Source: Diplodia intermedia (Eukaryota; Ascomycota; Dothideomycetes; Botryosphaeriales; Botryosphaeriaceae). From it: a stretch of DNA of 64,000 nucleotides. The first letter of the stretch is position 1. Each line of letters opens with the position of its first letter. The notes beneath the pieces are model-generated. The model was not told where the DNA came from and did no database searches. It saw only the letters and a program-made list of their open reading frames with translations. The stretch spans positions 206,998-270,997 of the forward strand of contig JAKEKT010000048.1 of NCBI GenBank assembly GCA_021495925.1, written 5' to 3'. This document shows positions 46,304 through 57,571 of the stretch, piece after piece. The position numbers and the translations under genes are program-made.

Positions 46304-46536
46304 GCAAGACGATAGAGGTCAAGACGAGTTAGAACAAGCGCGTAGATGCGGTAGCGATGGATCAGACTTCATGATCTATCGCATTGACGGAATCTAGAAG
46401 TATATTACAGCTCCGCACCTCTTGCAGAGCATGGCCCAGACATAGACGGCTCATTTTATCTAGACGTAAAGTAGCCACCGGAAACCCGATGTTGTCATCA
46501 AAGCATGCGCCCAGAGACCCCTCGGTCTTCAACCAC
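46304..46536. other. Convergent intergenic gap
   Basis: A short tail-to-tail spacer between the FSH1-like gene and RPN5; no feature seen. Confidence 0.5.
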
Positions 46537-48218
46537 TTAGTGCGCCTTGCTAGTCTTTCCCTTATCCACCTTGGTCGGTTGAATCCTGGCCATCATCTCC
46601 TCCTTCGTGATCAAATGGTCAATGCGCTCGAGCAGACCCAAAAGGCTCTTCATGCTACCGCTCCACTCGTTGAGAACATCATCCGCATCGCGAGGCTTGG
46701 CGAAGCTGACAATCTGAGCCGGTCGATCAATCTTGGCATAGATGGTCTTCGCAGTGACCAGCTCCGCAATGTACTTCTCAGTCTCGTCCTCCGAGAGGTC
46801 AAGCAGCTGCGTGAGGCGGGGAATCTGGATGCGGGTGTAGTACTTGGCCACGACCCGGACATTGTGCTCAATGACACGCTTCCGCAAGTCCTGCCAACGC
46901 TGGTGTGCCTTGGCATCCTGGCCAGGCTGCGCGTCGAAGATATCCGTGGAGCACAACTGCTTGCCGAATTTCTCGGAAGTGACAGGCCACCTGTTGAGCT
47001 CCGGAATGGTGAAAAGCTTAAGCAGCTGGGCTTCGACAGGTATTTGTGCATTGCGCGAGTCGCGGTGGATGCGGTGCAGGAGGTCGGATTGCTCGTTGTC
47101 GTGGGGTGCGAGGATGACGAAGTAGATGACGCGTTGAAGTACCTGGGCATACTGTTAGATGGGGAGTTGTGAAGGTGGTAGAGTCCACATACCGCCTTGA
47201 GCTTCGTCGAATCCTCCTCAACGGCCTCGGTGTCCAGGACTTGCCTGTAGTGCTTGCACACGTCCAGGTACTTGTCATCGTTCTTGGCCAAGAGAATCTG
47301 CTGCTCGTAGTAGCGCAGCTTGAGGTCGGTGACATCATCCAGAGGCTCGATGGGAGGGTCGTCGGGGCCCCTGTTCTTCTCCGCCTCCTCACGTTCCTTC
47401 CTCTCCTTCTCCAGCTGCTCCGGGGACTTCTTCGGCTTCCTCGCGAAGTATCTTGTGCTGATCTTCCGGCTCAGGATACCGGCCGAGGTCCAGTCGCCCT
47501 TCTCTATGCACAGCGCCACCTGCTCAAGAATGAATTCGGTCTTCTCCCGACGGGTCATAGAACCAAAGGTCTCGACTTGCAGCTCGCACAGGATATCGCA
47601 AGCAGCCTTGACGTCGCCTTGTTGCTTCTTGATGTCGGAAAGAATGCGGGTGACGCGCGCGCGCTCGACTTCAACGAAGATCTGCGGGCCATGTCAGCGG
47701 AAGCATTGCAGAGGGAACAGCGGAAAGCTCACCTTGCCCTCGGTGACGGTTCTCAGAGTCTCGATGACGGAAAGCTTGGTCTCCAAGTTCGGGACAGCGT
47801 CCAAGAAGCCCATGACAACCTGGACCATCTTGGTAACAGCCTGCTTGAGCTGGCCATGCTTCTTGGAGAGCAGAAGAACTTGCTCGTTCAGCTGACCCCA
47901 TTCTCCCTTATCCTTGCATAATGTGACGATGGAGACAATGAGGCGGGATGTGGATGCGAGATCTGAGGCCTACGAGCCGTTAGCGGGGCGGGCGCGTTTG
48001 GAGGCGCGGGCTAGGCGGGATGTACTTGACGAGTCTGCTTCTCGAGCGCAAGGAGCTTTTCGATGGCGGCTTGAAGGTTGCTCTGGCAGTAGGGTCAGCA
48101 TAGGCAGCGCAGGAGGATAGCAGGGCAAAAGTACCTTGGCAAGGGACTCCGCGTCTGGGATCGCCTTGTCGACTTCCTTGGTGAAGTCCTTCTCGGCCTT
48201 GAGGACCTCACCCGACAT
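46537..48218 (-). CDS. RPN5: 26S proteasome lid subunit Rpn5
   Basis: Five exons on the minus strand (48135-48218, 48026-48082, 47733-47969, 47193-47681, 46537-47142) give 490 aa, all in phase. Rpn5 is a PCI-domain scaffold of the proteasome lid. Family signatures are EKLLALEKQTRQASDLASTS near the N-terminus, helical repeats including GDVKAACDILCELQVETFGS and KLRYYEQQILLAKNDDKYLD, and a C-terminal PCI winged-helix region (LCSTDIFD through AKYYTRIQIPRLTQLLDLSE and AKIDRPAQIVSF). The length is normal. The third exon is chosen to start after TAG at 47970, because only this acceptor preserves QTRQ-ASDLAST. Confidence 0.95.
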
Positions 48219-48913
48219 GGCTGTGGACGTGGAGCTGGAGAGGGTCGGGGAGGTATGGGTGAACCGGCGAGGTCCGACGGCGTGCAAGTTTGGGGGTGGC
48301 AGGGGTGATGGGATGGCGAGGTGTTGAGGGCGGATGCGAAGCTGAGGTTGGTTGCTGTCGGAGCTACGTTGTGATGCACGCCGACCGAGCTCCCGCCTCG
48401 TCAGAGACCCGTCACGTGCCGCTTCCACCACCGGCGTCATCCCGTCCCGTCCCGTCCGTCTGCCCTCAGACACACCACCACCTTCCCATCGCGAACCTTG
48501 ACCGAAGCCTTACTTACACATGAACTCTATGGAATTATGCTATCGACTTACTGGCTTTCCTCGGCCTTCTGCACTCAATGGCACCAGAGCTCTGCTCTTG
48601 CCACACTGCGAATTTTGCGGCTCCAACGTTTGGTATCAATTTCCTTGATTTTCTAGTCACATTTTACCACCAAACAGCCAGCACAGCTCAGTATACCGAG
48701 GTCTAACATAGGAGAAGGAGCAACAAAGAAGAAGGAAAAGGAAAGAAAAACACATACAGAACACCAAACGCCTAATCCATCAAACCTGAAATTCCAAAGC
48801 AATAAATCGGGTGTCGGCCCAGAAACATGAACAATCATAGGAAACATGGTATCGCCATCAGGGGGAAAAACAAGAGCAAGGAGACCCCAGTGTCCCCGTG
48901 TCGCACCAAAAAT
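48219..48913. other. Intergenic region between RPN5 and the Argonaute gene
   Basis: This is the RPN5 promoter (same strand order) and the Argonaute 3' flank. The right part is AT-rich with purine tracts near 48715-48755. No gene. Confidence 0.45.
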
Positions 48914-51900
48914 CTAAAGCCAAAACATCTTCTTGCCCAAGACGTGAGACTCCGGCCAGGCATCGCTGTCTTCGACCTCCTGGATCACCTGTTTGTACGA
49001 CAGACTTGCATGGTTGGCTGGTGCAAGAGCTCGGAGGTAGGAACGGCCCCTCTCGCATATCTTCCCTGAATAGTAGACTGGCGCCACGTAAGACTCCGCC
49101 GCGGGAACAGCATTGATGTGACACAGATTGTTCGTCTACGACAGAAGTCAGTACCATGGCACTTCGGGCTGGACCAAGGATAGACTCACAATGCTTTCAA
49201 TCTCCTCCGGATTCCAGTTGTTTTCATGCTGCAGAACAAAGTAGTGTGTATTGGAGGTAAATCCACACTGCTTGTTAATGTCGCAGCGATTCGAGTGAGA
49301 CTGGAGATGGAAGTCAAACTCCCGCCCTTTCACATTCGGTCTCTGGAACTCTGTGGCATCAACTACCGTGCCTGCTTCCAGATTCTTGGATGTCGGTTTC
49401 CGTCCCCCTCTACCATCCGGGAAGAACCTAGGTCGGGCACCCTTCGATAAAGCGATAAAAGTAATCTTCGGCACTGCATCCGGTACAACGAGACCCGGTG
49501 TCTCCTTGCTAAGCTTATCGCACGCCTCCGCTATCTGCCGAATCTCGTCGCTTCTGATCATGTCAAAGTGGTTCTCCGACACGCCTTCTCGGAAATACAG
49601 GATTGACTCCGGTAGCCGGTTATCATGAGCCTGCGCATATTCGGATAGTGTTTCCTTCAGCATATCGCCGAGGCTCGCAATTTTCTGGACAACAAGGTTA
49701 GCAGCCTCAAAACCCGACGGGTGACTTGACCCACCTTCTCTTCTGGGGGTTGAAGGCGAAAGCGACCCTGATACTGGACGAAGTCGTCTTTCACGTTCGC
49801 CGTGATCGCCGCAATAGATGGGAAATTATCCGATGGATGGATATTGCCGGAGACAAGAGATGCACCGACAACCATTGTCTTTGCCAGAAAGGTCTTGAGA
49901 CGTTGAAGGTCTGTGGGGCTGATCACCTGAGTGCTCGGAATGCCACAAGTATATCTATGGACAGCTTTTGTGAGAAGCGACCTAGTGTACCCCAAGGCGT
50001 ACCTCTCCTCTGGCACATCAGTCTCTTTGTTGGCCATTGTCCAATGCTTCATGGTTTCCAGCAACTTCCGAGCATCAACGAAGACTGTAGGGATGCTGTT
50101 CTTGTCGCACCAACACCTGATCTTGGCCTGGAGAGCTGCTTGTTCCTCTCTGGGCCCCTCAAGTCCCACAAAGAGCAACCGCTTTTCGTCCAGGAAACCC
50201 CGTGTGAGAGATGATTCTACGTTGCCCTTGTTTTCGAGGACTGACATGAAAACATCATAGTCATAAGCTGGCTGCTGCTGGTAGCGTAGGGCCCCTTCCG
50301 TTTGAAAAGCTTCAAGCAGGTTCTCGTATGCTTTCTGAAGACCCTTCTGCTCTTCTTCGGTATGCTTTTCCGGACCGGACTTGAGGGTCAGAAATTGAAT
50401 CACTTGAGGAGATTCCGCAAACTCTGGAGCTTTGATTCGCATCTTCTTCTGAGGAATCCCAGGCGAAGAGCAAAGGCGGTAGCCTTTGAAAGTCTCGGCC
50501 GTTGGCTTGAAGGTGATCTCGAAGAGGTCCTGATACGGTCAACATCTTCTTGTAACTTCAGACTCAAAACTCACCTTCAGTACTGCAGGGTCCAGAATTC
50601 GCGCCACCTCACTGCTCTTAATGAAGAAGTTGGCGTCAAAGTTACGAATTGAGTCTTCCTGTTCTTTGAGGATGGCCTTGAACCCGTCCTTCGTCTGTAG
50701 GGGAGGGAACTTGAAGATAGGTTGCTCTCGGACCCATAGCAATTCCATCGGAACCCAGACCTCTGTCTTCTTGTCATCCGCGGCGATCTCGTTCGCACTG
50801 GCCCCAATGTTCACCACAGGAAGTTCTGGGTGCTTGAGTTTGTAAGCATAGTCTGTAGCCGAATGTTAGCCCGATTCGAACGGATCATTTCCGCACTTAC
50901 ACTCTTGAAAATAACTGCTCACAGAGATATCTTTTGAAGCTACATCGCTTCTCTCGAGCTTGAATCTCTGTTCCGTCGCACTTTTGCCAAAGGACACAAT
51001 CCTGCGTCGTCGGGTATCGCTTCGGAGGTCATCCGGCGTCTGCGGTGGCTTGATTGCGCCTGATGCCGTACCACTAAAGGATTGACTGTATCCCAGGGTG
51101 CAATCGAATCTCTTGATGAACGAGTGAAGGACTCTTTTCCTTTCATCGGCATCTTCCTGGAAGTTGTCTATTTCTTTGTTGAGGTAATCTTCGTAGAAAA
51201 CGCCAAGATTACAGGCCTCCACAAACAACGTGGGATGGGGACTGACGGTCAGTACAAGTTTGAAGGGTGAGTCCTTGGATTCTGGAGCAGAAACGCAATT
51301 TTCTTCCAGGAGATTGACAGAGAAAGTCATCCCATGATGAAGTTTGACGTGCTGTTTTCCTTGGACGGGCTGGGCCCTTCTCTTCTGAGGTTTGGGTTCA
51401 GTACCTTCGCTCATGGCTTCCTTGGAAAGACACAAGTTCTTGTTGATGCAAAACCACTTCTCATCCAGGCTCAAAACGGATTGAAGCAAAACGTTCAGAG
51501 CGCGGACGTAGTTCTTGGCAGGACAGTCGCTGCCGCCGCCGAACTTGCCATCCGTCATGCATCTTGCAACATCGTCAAACTTGACATCTTGTTCGCGAAA
51601 TACTCGAACTCGATAGCTGCTAAGCTCCCCTGAAGGCCTTGGAGGGTGTACGATGTCGAAGTACGTCTCAGAAGGTGCTTCCTGGAGGTTTGAGTGCAAC
51701 GGCTTCATGGAGTAAATGGTGTCCACCCCGTCAACAACGGGTTTGGAGCCACCATTGCTCGCAAGATATTCCAAAGCCTTGAGCAGCAGCTGCCGCTTCA
51801 GCTTCTTGCTCTTGACCTCCCCTTGAGGGTCAGTCGAGAAGTACGAGATCGAATGCTTACAAATCCTTGCAGGCTTCGTAAGGATTTCGAAACAGTTGCC

Positions 51901-52224
51901 GATGGTTGAGCGGATCGCTGTATCAGGGCCTTCATGAGTAATGGCTTTGTCCTTGAGACTTAAATCAGCGAGGGAAAAAGCGTCATCGATCATGCCGCTG
52001 GCCATCGGGAAGTGGGAATGAGGTGTAGTCGACGGTTCCTGGGAAGGAGCGGGAGAGCCACAACTCCACGATCCGCTTGAAGATGAACCTTCGCTGGGAT
52101 CCGGAGAGTGAGGCCCATGGTTGCTGTCATTCGAAGTCGTCTTCTCTGGACGCGGAACTGGATTGGTCGTGGTAGCACCTTCAGCCTGAGGCTGAGTGAT
52201 TTTGTTGTGCGGCTGGTCGCTCAT
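48914..52224 (-). CDS. Divergent Argonaute (PAZ-MID-PIWI), probably slicer-inactive
   Basis: Five exons on the minus strand (50901-52224, 50575-50852, 49735-50529, 49190-49684, 48914-49135) give 1037 aa in frame. Argonautes bind small RNAs and silence targets. After a Ser/Pro-rich N-terminus of about 80 residues come the N and PAZ regions. The L2 linker reads SSYFQEYYAYKLKHPELPVV, and a MID domain contains CGIPSTQVISPTDLQRLKTF. The PIWI domain has SNTHYFVLQHENNWNPEEIE and ends MFWL, like the hydrophobic Argonaute C-terminus. Three catalytic positions look changed: the first Asp (usual GAD) is S758 in VVGASLVSG, the second Asp (usual FRDGVSE) is E832 in YFREGVSE, and the final His/Asp is G988 in VYYSGK. 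A glutamate (E797/E798) remains at the finger position. Binding without cleavage is inferred. Confidence 0.92.
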
Positions 52225-53169
52225 GCTGGATATCTTGGAATGAGGGTTGCGGATCAGTCAGTTCTGTCGGTAGAATAACGCCGTACTAGATCTAAGGAGA
52301 CTCTTCCCAAGAGTTGATGAGACAATCTGGTAGTGGAGGAATGAGGGGGCTTGAAGTCATTTAAGTATGCTACGAATTTGAACATCTCGCCGCAGTGATG
52401 GCAAAAGAGCAAGCGCTTCGATACGAACAAGCCACATAGCATATGGTTGCTTCTGAGTTTTCTCTATCTGCAGTCCTGTGTCTTTGCCACTCGACCAATT
52501 GTCTTCAAGTGGGACATGGTCAGGGGAAGAACACATAGGAAGTTGCTTCAGCAACATTACATCTCAAACTCGTCAACGGCCAATCATAGTACACGACCGC
52601 ATCCACATTGCCATCATTAAGCACAGCAGCAAGTGTCAATCTTAATCTCACGATTGTTAAAGCAAGCATGCGTTCTCAGTAAAACCGCCAACAGTTGCAC
52701 CGAGCTTGAAAGGCATGCAGTTGATTGGCAATAGAAAAATGCCGCTGACGTGGTTTGGGATGCATATTCTTGCCTGGGGGGTTTTGAATGTGCATCAAGC
52801 CAATTCTTGTTGATTGGCTTCGGTTTGCCAGAGTTCAAGCGGCTGTCCCGGTTGACGCAACACTCTGTCTTGTGATCAGAAGGGACGACTCAAGTGTACA
52901 GATTGGAAAGTTGAGACTCCATCCAGATAGCCAACCAACATTCCGCACGTCCATAATTTTCCCCCCACCATTCCTGGTACACAGTTGTGGTTTAGACCCA
53001 TACCAGCCAAAAGTGGGCGAACAACCATGACGTGCTTCCCGTTTCCATCCGCAACCCCACTTCCCGACGATCCGTATCATGACAAACCCCCATCTACCTA
53101 TCAATCAACCCAACAGCAACCACCACCACAACCACCCATCCCCAAACACACCAGCAACAAACCCCAGCC
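52225..53169. promoter_or_regulatory. Divergent promoter region of Argonaute and aminotransferase
   Basis: About 945 bases between two divergent starts. The right end is a CAACCAC/CCACCA-rich leader just before the aminotransferase ATG. No gene or RNA seen. Confidence 0.4.
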
Positions 53170-54685
53170 ATGCGCGCCCCCATCGACCTCCAACTCGGCT
53201 GGCCCAGCACGACCCTGCACCCCACCGGGCCCCTCCTCGCCAGCGCCTCCCCCATCCTCACGGCCCCAGAGCAGTCCGCCGCCGCGCTCAACTACGGGCC
53301 GGGCCACGGCTACGGCCCGCTGCGCGCCTCCATCGCCTCCTGGCTGACGGCGAGCTACGCGCCCCGCGACGGCGCCGGCCGGCCCTACGCCATCCCGCCG
53401 AACCGCGTCATGGTCGGCAACGGCGCGTCCGCCACGCTGCTCAACGCCGTGCTGCGCCTCGCCGCGCCCGCGTACACGCGCGCCGTCTGGATGGTCGAGC
53501 CGACGTACTTCCTCGCGTGCCCCATCTTCGCCGACGCGGGCTTCGGCGGCGACGGCGACGACGAAGGGGGCCTGAGTAGGATGCGCGGCGTGCCCGAGGA
53601 CGACGAGGGCATCGACGTCGGCTTCCTGCGCGCCGCCATCGAGCGCGTCGAGGCCGAGGTGCGCGCCGGGACGGGCTTCTGGGGCGGGCTGGGGCTGCGC
53701 GAGCGCGAGCCGCGGAGGAAGGGGCTGGGCCCGTGTAAGATCTACAAGCACGTGTTGTACATGGTGCCGACGTGGTCGAATCCGAGCGCGAAGACGATGA
53801 GCCTGAGGCGGAGGGAGGAGGTGGTGAGGCTGGCGAGGGAGTTTGACGTGTTGGTTGTGACGGACGACGTGTACGATGTGTTGAGGTGGCCGGTGGAGGA
53901 GGGTGTGTCGGTGGAAGAGCTGGGCCCGCTGCCGCCGCGGATCGTGGATGTGGACAGGGTGCTGGATGGAGGCCCGAAGAACCGGTGGGGAAATGCGCTG
54001 AGCAACGGGAGTTTTTCCAAGATCATCGCGCCGGGGATACGGGTGAGTTGGGTGGAAAGCACGCAAGCGGTGGTGGACCGGGTGATGATCATGTGAGTAA
54101 TGTCGCTCTCCAGGATTCCCAGTTTGGCTAATCACAACCTACAGAGGCTCTACCCGATCGGGCGGCAACCCGGCCCACTTCAGCTCCATGTTTGTCCATC
54201 AGATGCTCTCGACCGGCGCCCTTCAAAACCACATCGACACGGTCCTTGTTCCCACTTACCGGCGTCGTTACCATGCTCTAATGTCCGCTATCAAAGAGTA
54301 TCTGGTGCCGCTAGGCGTTGTCGTTGATGTCGGAAAGAAATACGAAGCCAGCATCGCTTCATCAAGCCGGCCTTACGAAGGATCAGGTACTAGGTACCCT
54401 GAATCCGCTGGCGGCTTCTTCACGTACCTAATGCTCCCATCCGACCTACCCCAAGCTGGAAAGCTTGCAACCATTGCGCGCGACAAGCACAAGTGCAAGT
54501 TCGCCTTCGGCGACATGTTCAAAATTGAAGGCGATCCCGGAAGCGCGGAGAGGGCAAGGCAGAAGGGTGGTTTTGAGATGGGCATAAGGTTGTGTTGGGC
54601 ATGGCTCGAGGAGGAGCAGCTGGTTGAGGGTGTATGGAGAATGGCTGAGACGATCAAAGATGTACGGAGTGAGCAATTGAGATGA
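53170..54685 (+). CDS. PLP-dependent class I/II aminotransferase
   Basis: Two exons (53170-54092, 54145-54685) give 487 aa across a GTGAGT..CTACAG intron. Fold type I aminotransferase features: the N-terminal LNYGPGHGYGPLRASIASWL, cofactor-phosphate region VGNGASATLLNAVL, the substrate-side VPTWSNPSAKTMSLRRREEV (the usual NP-x-G is NPSA), VVTDDVYDVLRW with the pyridine-N aspartate, and the Schiff-base lysine in NGSFSKIIAPGIRVSW. The C-terminus (GFFTYLMLP, FEMGIRLCWAWLEE) matches the small domain. The closest groups are the 2-aminoadipate/valine-pyruvate-type enzymes (MocR-like fold). The amino donor is not determined. It is convergent with the carotenoid oxygenase, with only 128 bases between the ends. 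Confidence 0.9.
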
Positions 54686-54813
54686 GGTACGAATGCATTA
54701 CGATTAGACCCCTTTTAGACTGTAAGGAGTATATAGACAGTAACTTTACACACTGAAAGTATTACTATTGCCGCCCATCGCCCACGACGACGGCAAGACA
54801 AGAGTGCTGCCGC

Positions 54814-56936
54814 TCATGCCAACCACCGTTCCATCTTCCTTCTCGCACCCATCCAAACTCTCCATAGACCCTTCTCTTCGTCTCCATTTCTAGTCACAAC
54901 GTCTACGCTTCTAACTTTATCAAAAGGCCGTTGCGACCTAATCTGATTTTCATCGAACCACTCTCCATGCAGCCCGTACGGAACGCGTTGCGGTAGCTTG
55001 ATCGTGGCGACTACATCCCGCATACTCCTCGCATCCAGAATCCAGAGTTCGCTGACTGCATCTGTCCCGACCTCCCCATCTTCGTTTAACTGACTCTCGT
55101 CAAATGCGTAGAAGAGCAAGTATCCGTCGTCTTCGGTACGAGCGTTCCGCCTCGCCACAAACCGTGCTTCCTGTGCATACCAGCCGTCAGGCATCTTGAA
55201 GCACCGTACTGGGTCGCTCGGATCGTCGAGTTCCTCTTGCTGTGCCAAAATTTCGGGCACTGGCCGCCTATCCACGCAACCGGTGACCGGGGATGGCGGA
55301 TGCTGCTGGCCACGTGCGATGAGAGTCTGCACATCTAGTTTGACCAATACGTCAACTGTCGCAGCCCTACCGAGGGCAGCGCCAAAAGATGAGGAACTGG
55401 TGCTACACCCGTAGACGTAACGAGCGAACTGCATCGCATAAGCTGGGTTGACAGCGGGAAACTCGAAAGGGACAGCGGAGAGAGCATGTTGTACGGCAAT
55501 TCGCTGAGGTGAGGACCGGGAGGGAAGAACGAAAGAGTAGTAATATAGACGACACTGTTCTTCTTCATCCAGAAACGGGGAGATTGTTTCATTGTCCGTG
55601 GAGTCTGGTTCCGGCTTGGGCTCGATCTGGATGAGGGGTTGGACAAGAGGCTCAGCCCCGTCACGAGGAGATTCGAGAGCTGGTGCAGCATCAAATCCAC
55701 TCAACTTCGGTAAAGTGGCGAGTCTCTTCTTAGCCTTGGGTACTGGGACATTACCAGCACTGTAGACTAGCGCGGCCGACGTAAGCCTGCAGGCAAGAAG
55801 GTTGATTGAGCGAACCTCTCCAGATTTATCTTCGGAATCCCAAGAATTGGCCGTGTGGAAGATGCAGCATGCCGATGTTTCGAACCAGTGGACATTAGAT
55901 GGGTTTCGTCGCGGGAAAACCCCAAAGCGTGAGGGCGCCGAAGGATCATATGACACGATTTGCTTGTTTTTGATGAGGTTCAGAGGGTCCAAAGTCAAGG
56001 GGAGATCCATGATAATGGTGTGGTTTCGCGAAACTCCGAAGTCATGCATCATTTTGCCACCAGAGACTCCAGAGACCGGCATGTTGATTAGTTTCGAGAA
56101 AGATGGGTTATGGGTGGTATCGTCCGTCGCTGGGAGTACCGAGTAGTGTATATACGGAGGGGCAAAGGTACAGTGGTATAATATCATCTCGTTGGTGACC
56201 GGATCGACCTTTGGATGGCCCGTGGTCCATTCTTTCATGAAGCTCAGCAGCCCTTTTCCTCCAAAGCCAACCTCATCAGCCTTTTTATCAGCTTCTCCCT
56301 CGGCCGAGCTGCCATTAAACCAGCCAATGGTGCTCAAATCAGGAAGCGAGACTCTGATGGGAGGGCCGCTCTCACACGTGGCCAATGCACGGCCGTCATG
56401 GTAATAGATTGCCGTATTCGCGACGCTGATTTTCTTGATGGCTTGGCGAGACCCCGGCAAGTGCGAGAGGACGACCAGGAAGACAGTTCTCATGATGCTC
56501 AACAGGATGGTGAAGAGCGAAGACAACGGGCTGACCAGCGTCGCAATGCTCGCCAGGATGGGGAATCTCAAAGCCCGATTGGACAGCGAGGATAAGAGCA
56601 AGTCGGTCAAGACGAACTGAGCGACGAACTTGGGCTGGATCCGGCCATTCTCAGCGCGCTCGAACAGTACGCCAGCCAGCATGCCGTCGCCGTCGAACCA
56701 ATGGGCATCACGGCCAAGCTCTTCATTGGTGATAGGATTGCCTCCGTTGCGGACATATTGACCTCCAGCAAGCTCGTCGGGGATGGAGCCGGTGTGGGTG
56801 CAGGGCGTCAATTGCCGCGTCTGCTTGGTGGGCGCATAGTTTCCTGCGAGATATCTTCTCCGGGTCAGCTGGCAGTCCTTTCTTTTGGAGGAGGCACGAC
56901 ATACGGGTGCTTCTTGGAGCCAGCAAGCTGAGGCAT
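54814..56936 (-). CDS. Carotenoid cleavage oxygenase (CarX / CarT-like)
   Basis: Two exons on the minus strand (56905-56936, 54814-56854) give 690 aa. The 32-nt first exon is joined across a 50-base intron (GTATGT..GCTGAC..AAG) to give HP-YLAGNYAPT, the usual start of fungal carotenoid oxygenases. These non-haem Fe(II) enzymes split carotenoids with O2 to apocarotenals. The four iron histidines are visible: H224 (TTGHPKVD), H281 (MMHDFG), H344 (IFHTANSW) and H640 (YGLHGEW). The family motif GGQYVRNGGNP is intact. A hydrophobic stretch at residues about 125-165 could attach it to membranes. Because it is divergently linked to the lycopene cyclase/phytoene synthase gene, as Fusarium carX is, retinal formation is the best inference. 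A torulene-cleaving CarT/CAO-2 role cannot be excluded. Confidence 0.92.
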
Positions 56937-57571
56937 GTTTGCAGCTGTTTGTGACAAGCAGCAGCCAAGCCAGAAGGGCGGACGCAAGCTTTCAATAGCT
57001 CACAGAATCGGGGTGGTGTTACCGCGACGTGATGGCTGCTGTGACAACATGACGACGGCAAGCGCGCGGGCGGGCAGGCAGCGGCAGTGGACGGAGATGG
57101 GCGGATGGCAAGCGCGTGGCACAAGAGCGTGTGCATGTGAAGCGCTCGATCGGCATGGAGGCAGCTCAACGGGCGGGCTAGCCACCGGCGGGGTCCATGC
57201 ACAGATTCACGCGGGCGGTGATGATGTCAGGATGAACCGCACAGGCTAGGTTGCGCCTGCCGCCCGTAGCCCCGGGCGCCCCTGCAACCCCTGCCTTCCA
57301 CTCAATTCGCCCGTTGAATCTCGCGCCGCTTTAGCGTGCCATCCTGCCGTGCATAGCGCGAGCCCAGTCTAGAAAAGAGAGAGCCGCATGCCGGCTAAAC
57401 TTCAACACCATGACGATCGCAGCCTCTGCGCCCTGCCCGCCTGCAAGACATTGACCTCCGCTCCAGAGCTCGCCTCCACAGCCGGTTCCGTCCACTGTGC
57501 CTCTCGGCCTCGTCCCGCGTCAAGTGCGAGCCATCGTCCTCCGGGTAATGTTCCGGTAGCCAGTCGTGAGA
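56937..57571. promoter_or_regulatory. Shared divergent promoter region of the carotenoid cluster
   Basis: 635 bases between the start of the carotenoid oxygenase (minus) and the bifunctional cyclase/synthase (plus). The arrangement would let one regulatory region control both genes. Fungal car genes are often light-induced; no specific light-response element is claimed here. Confidence 0.5.
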
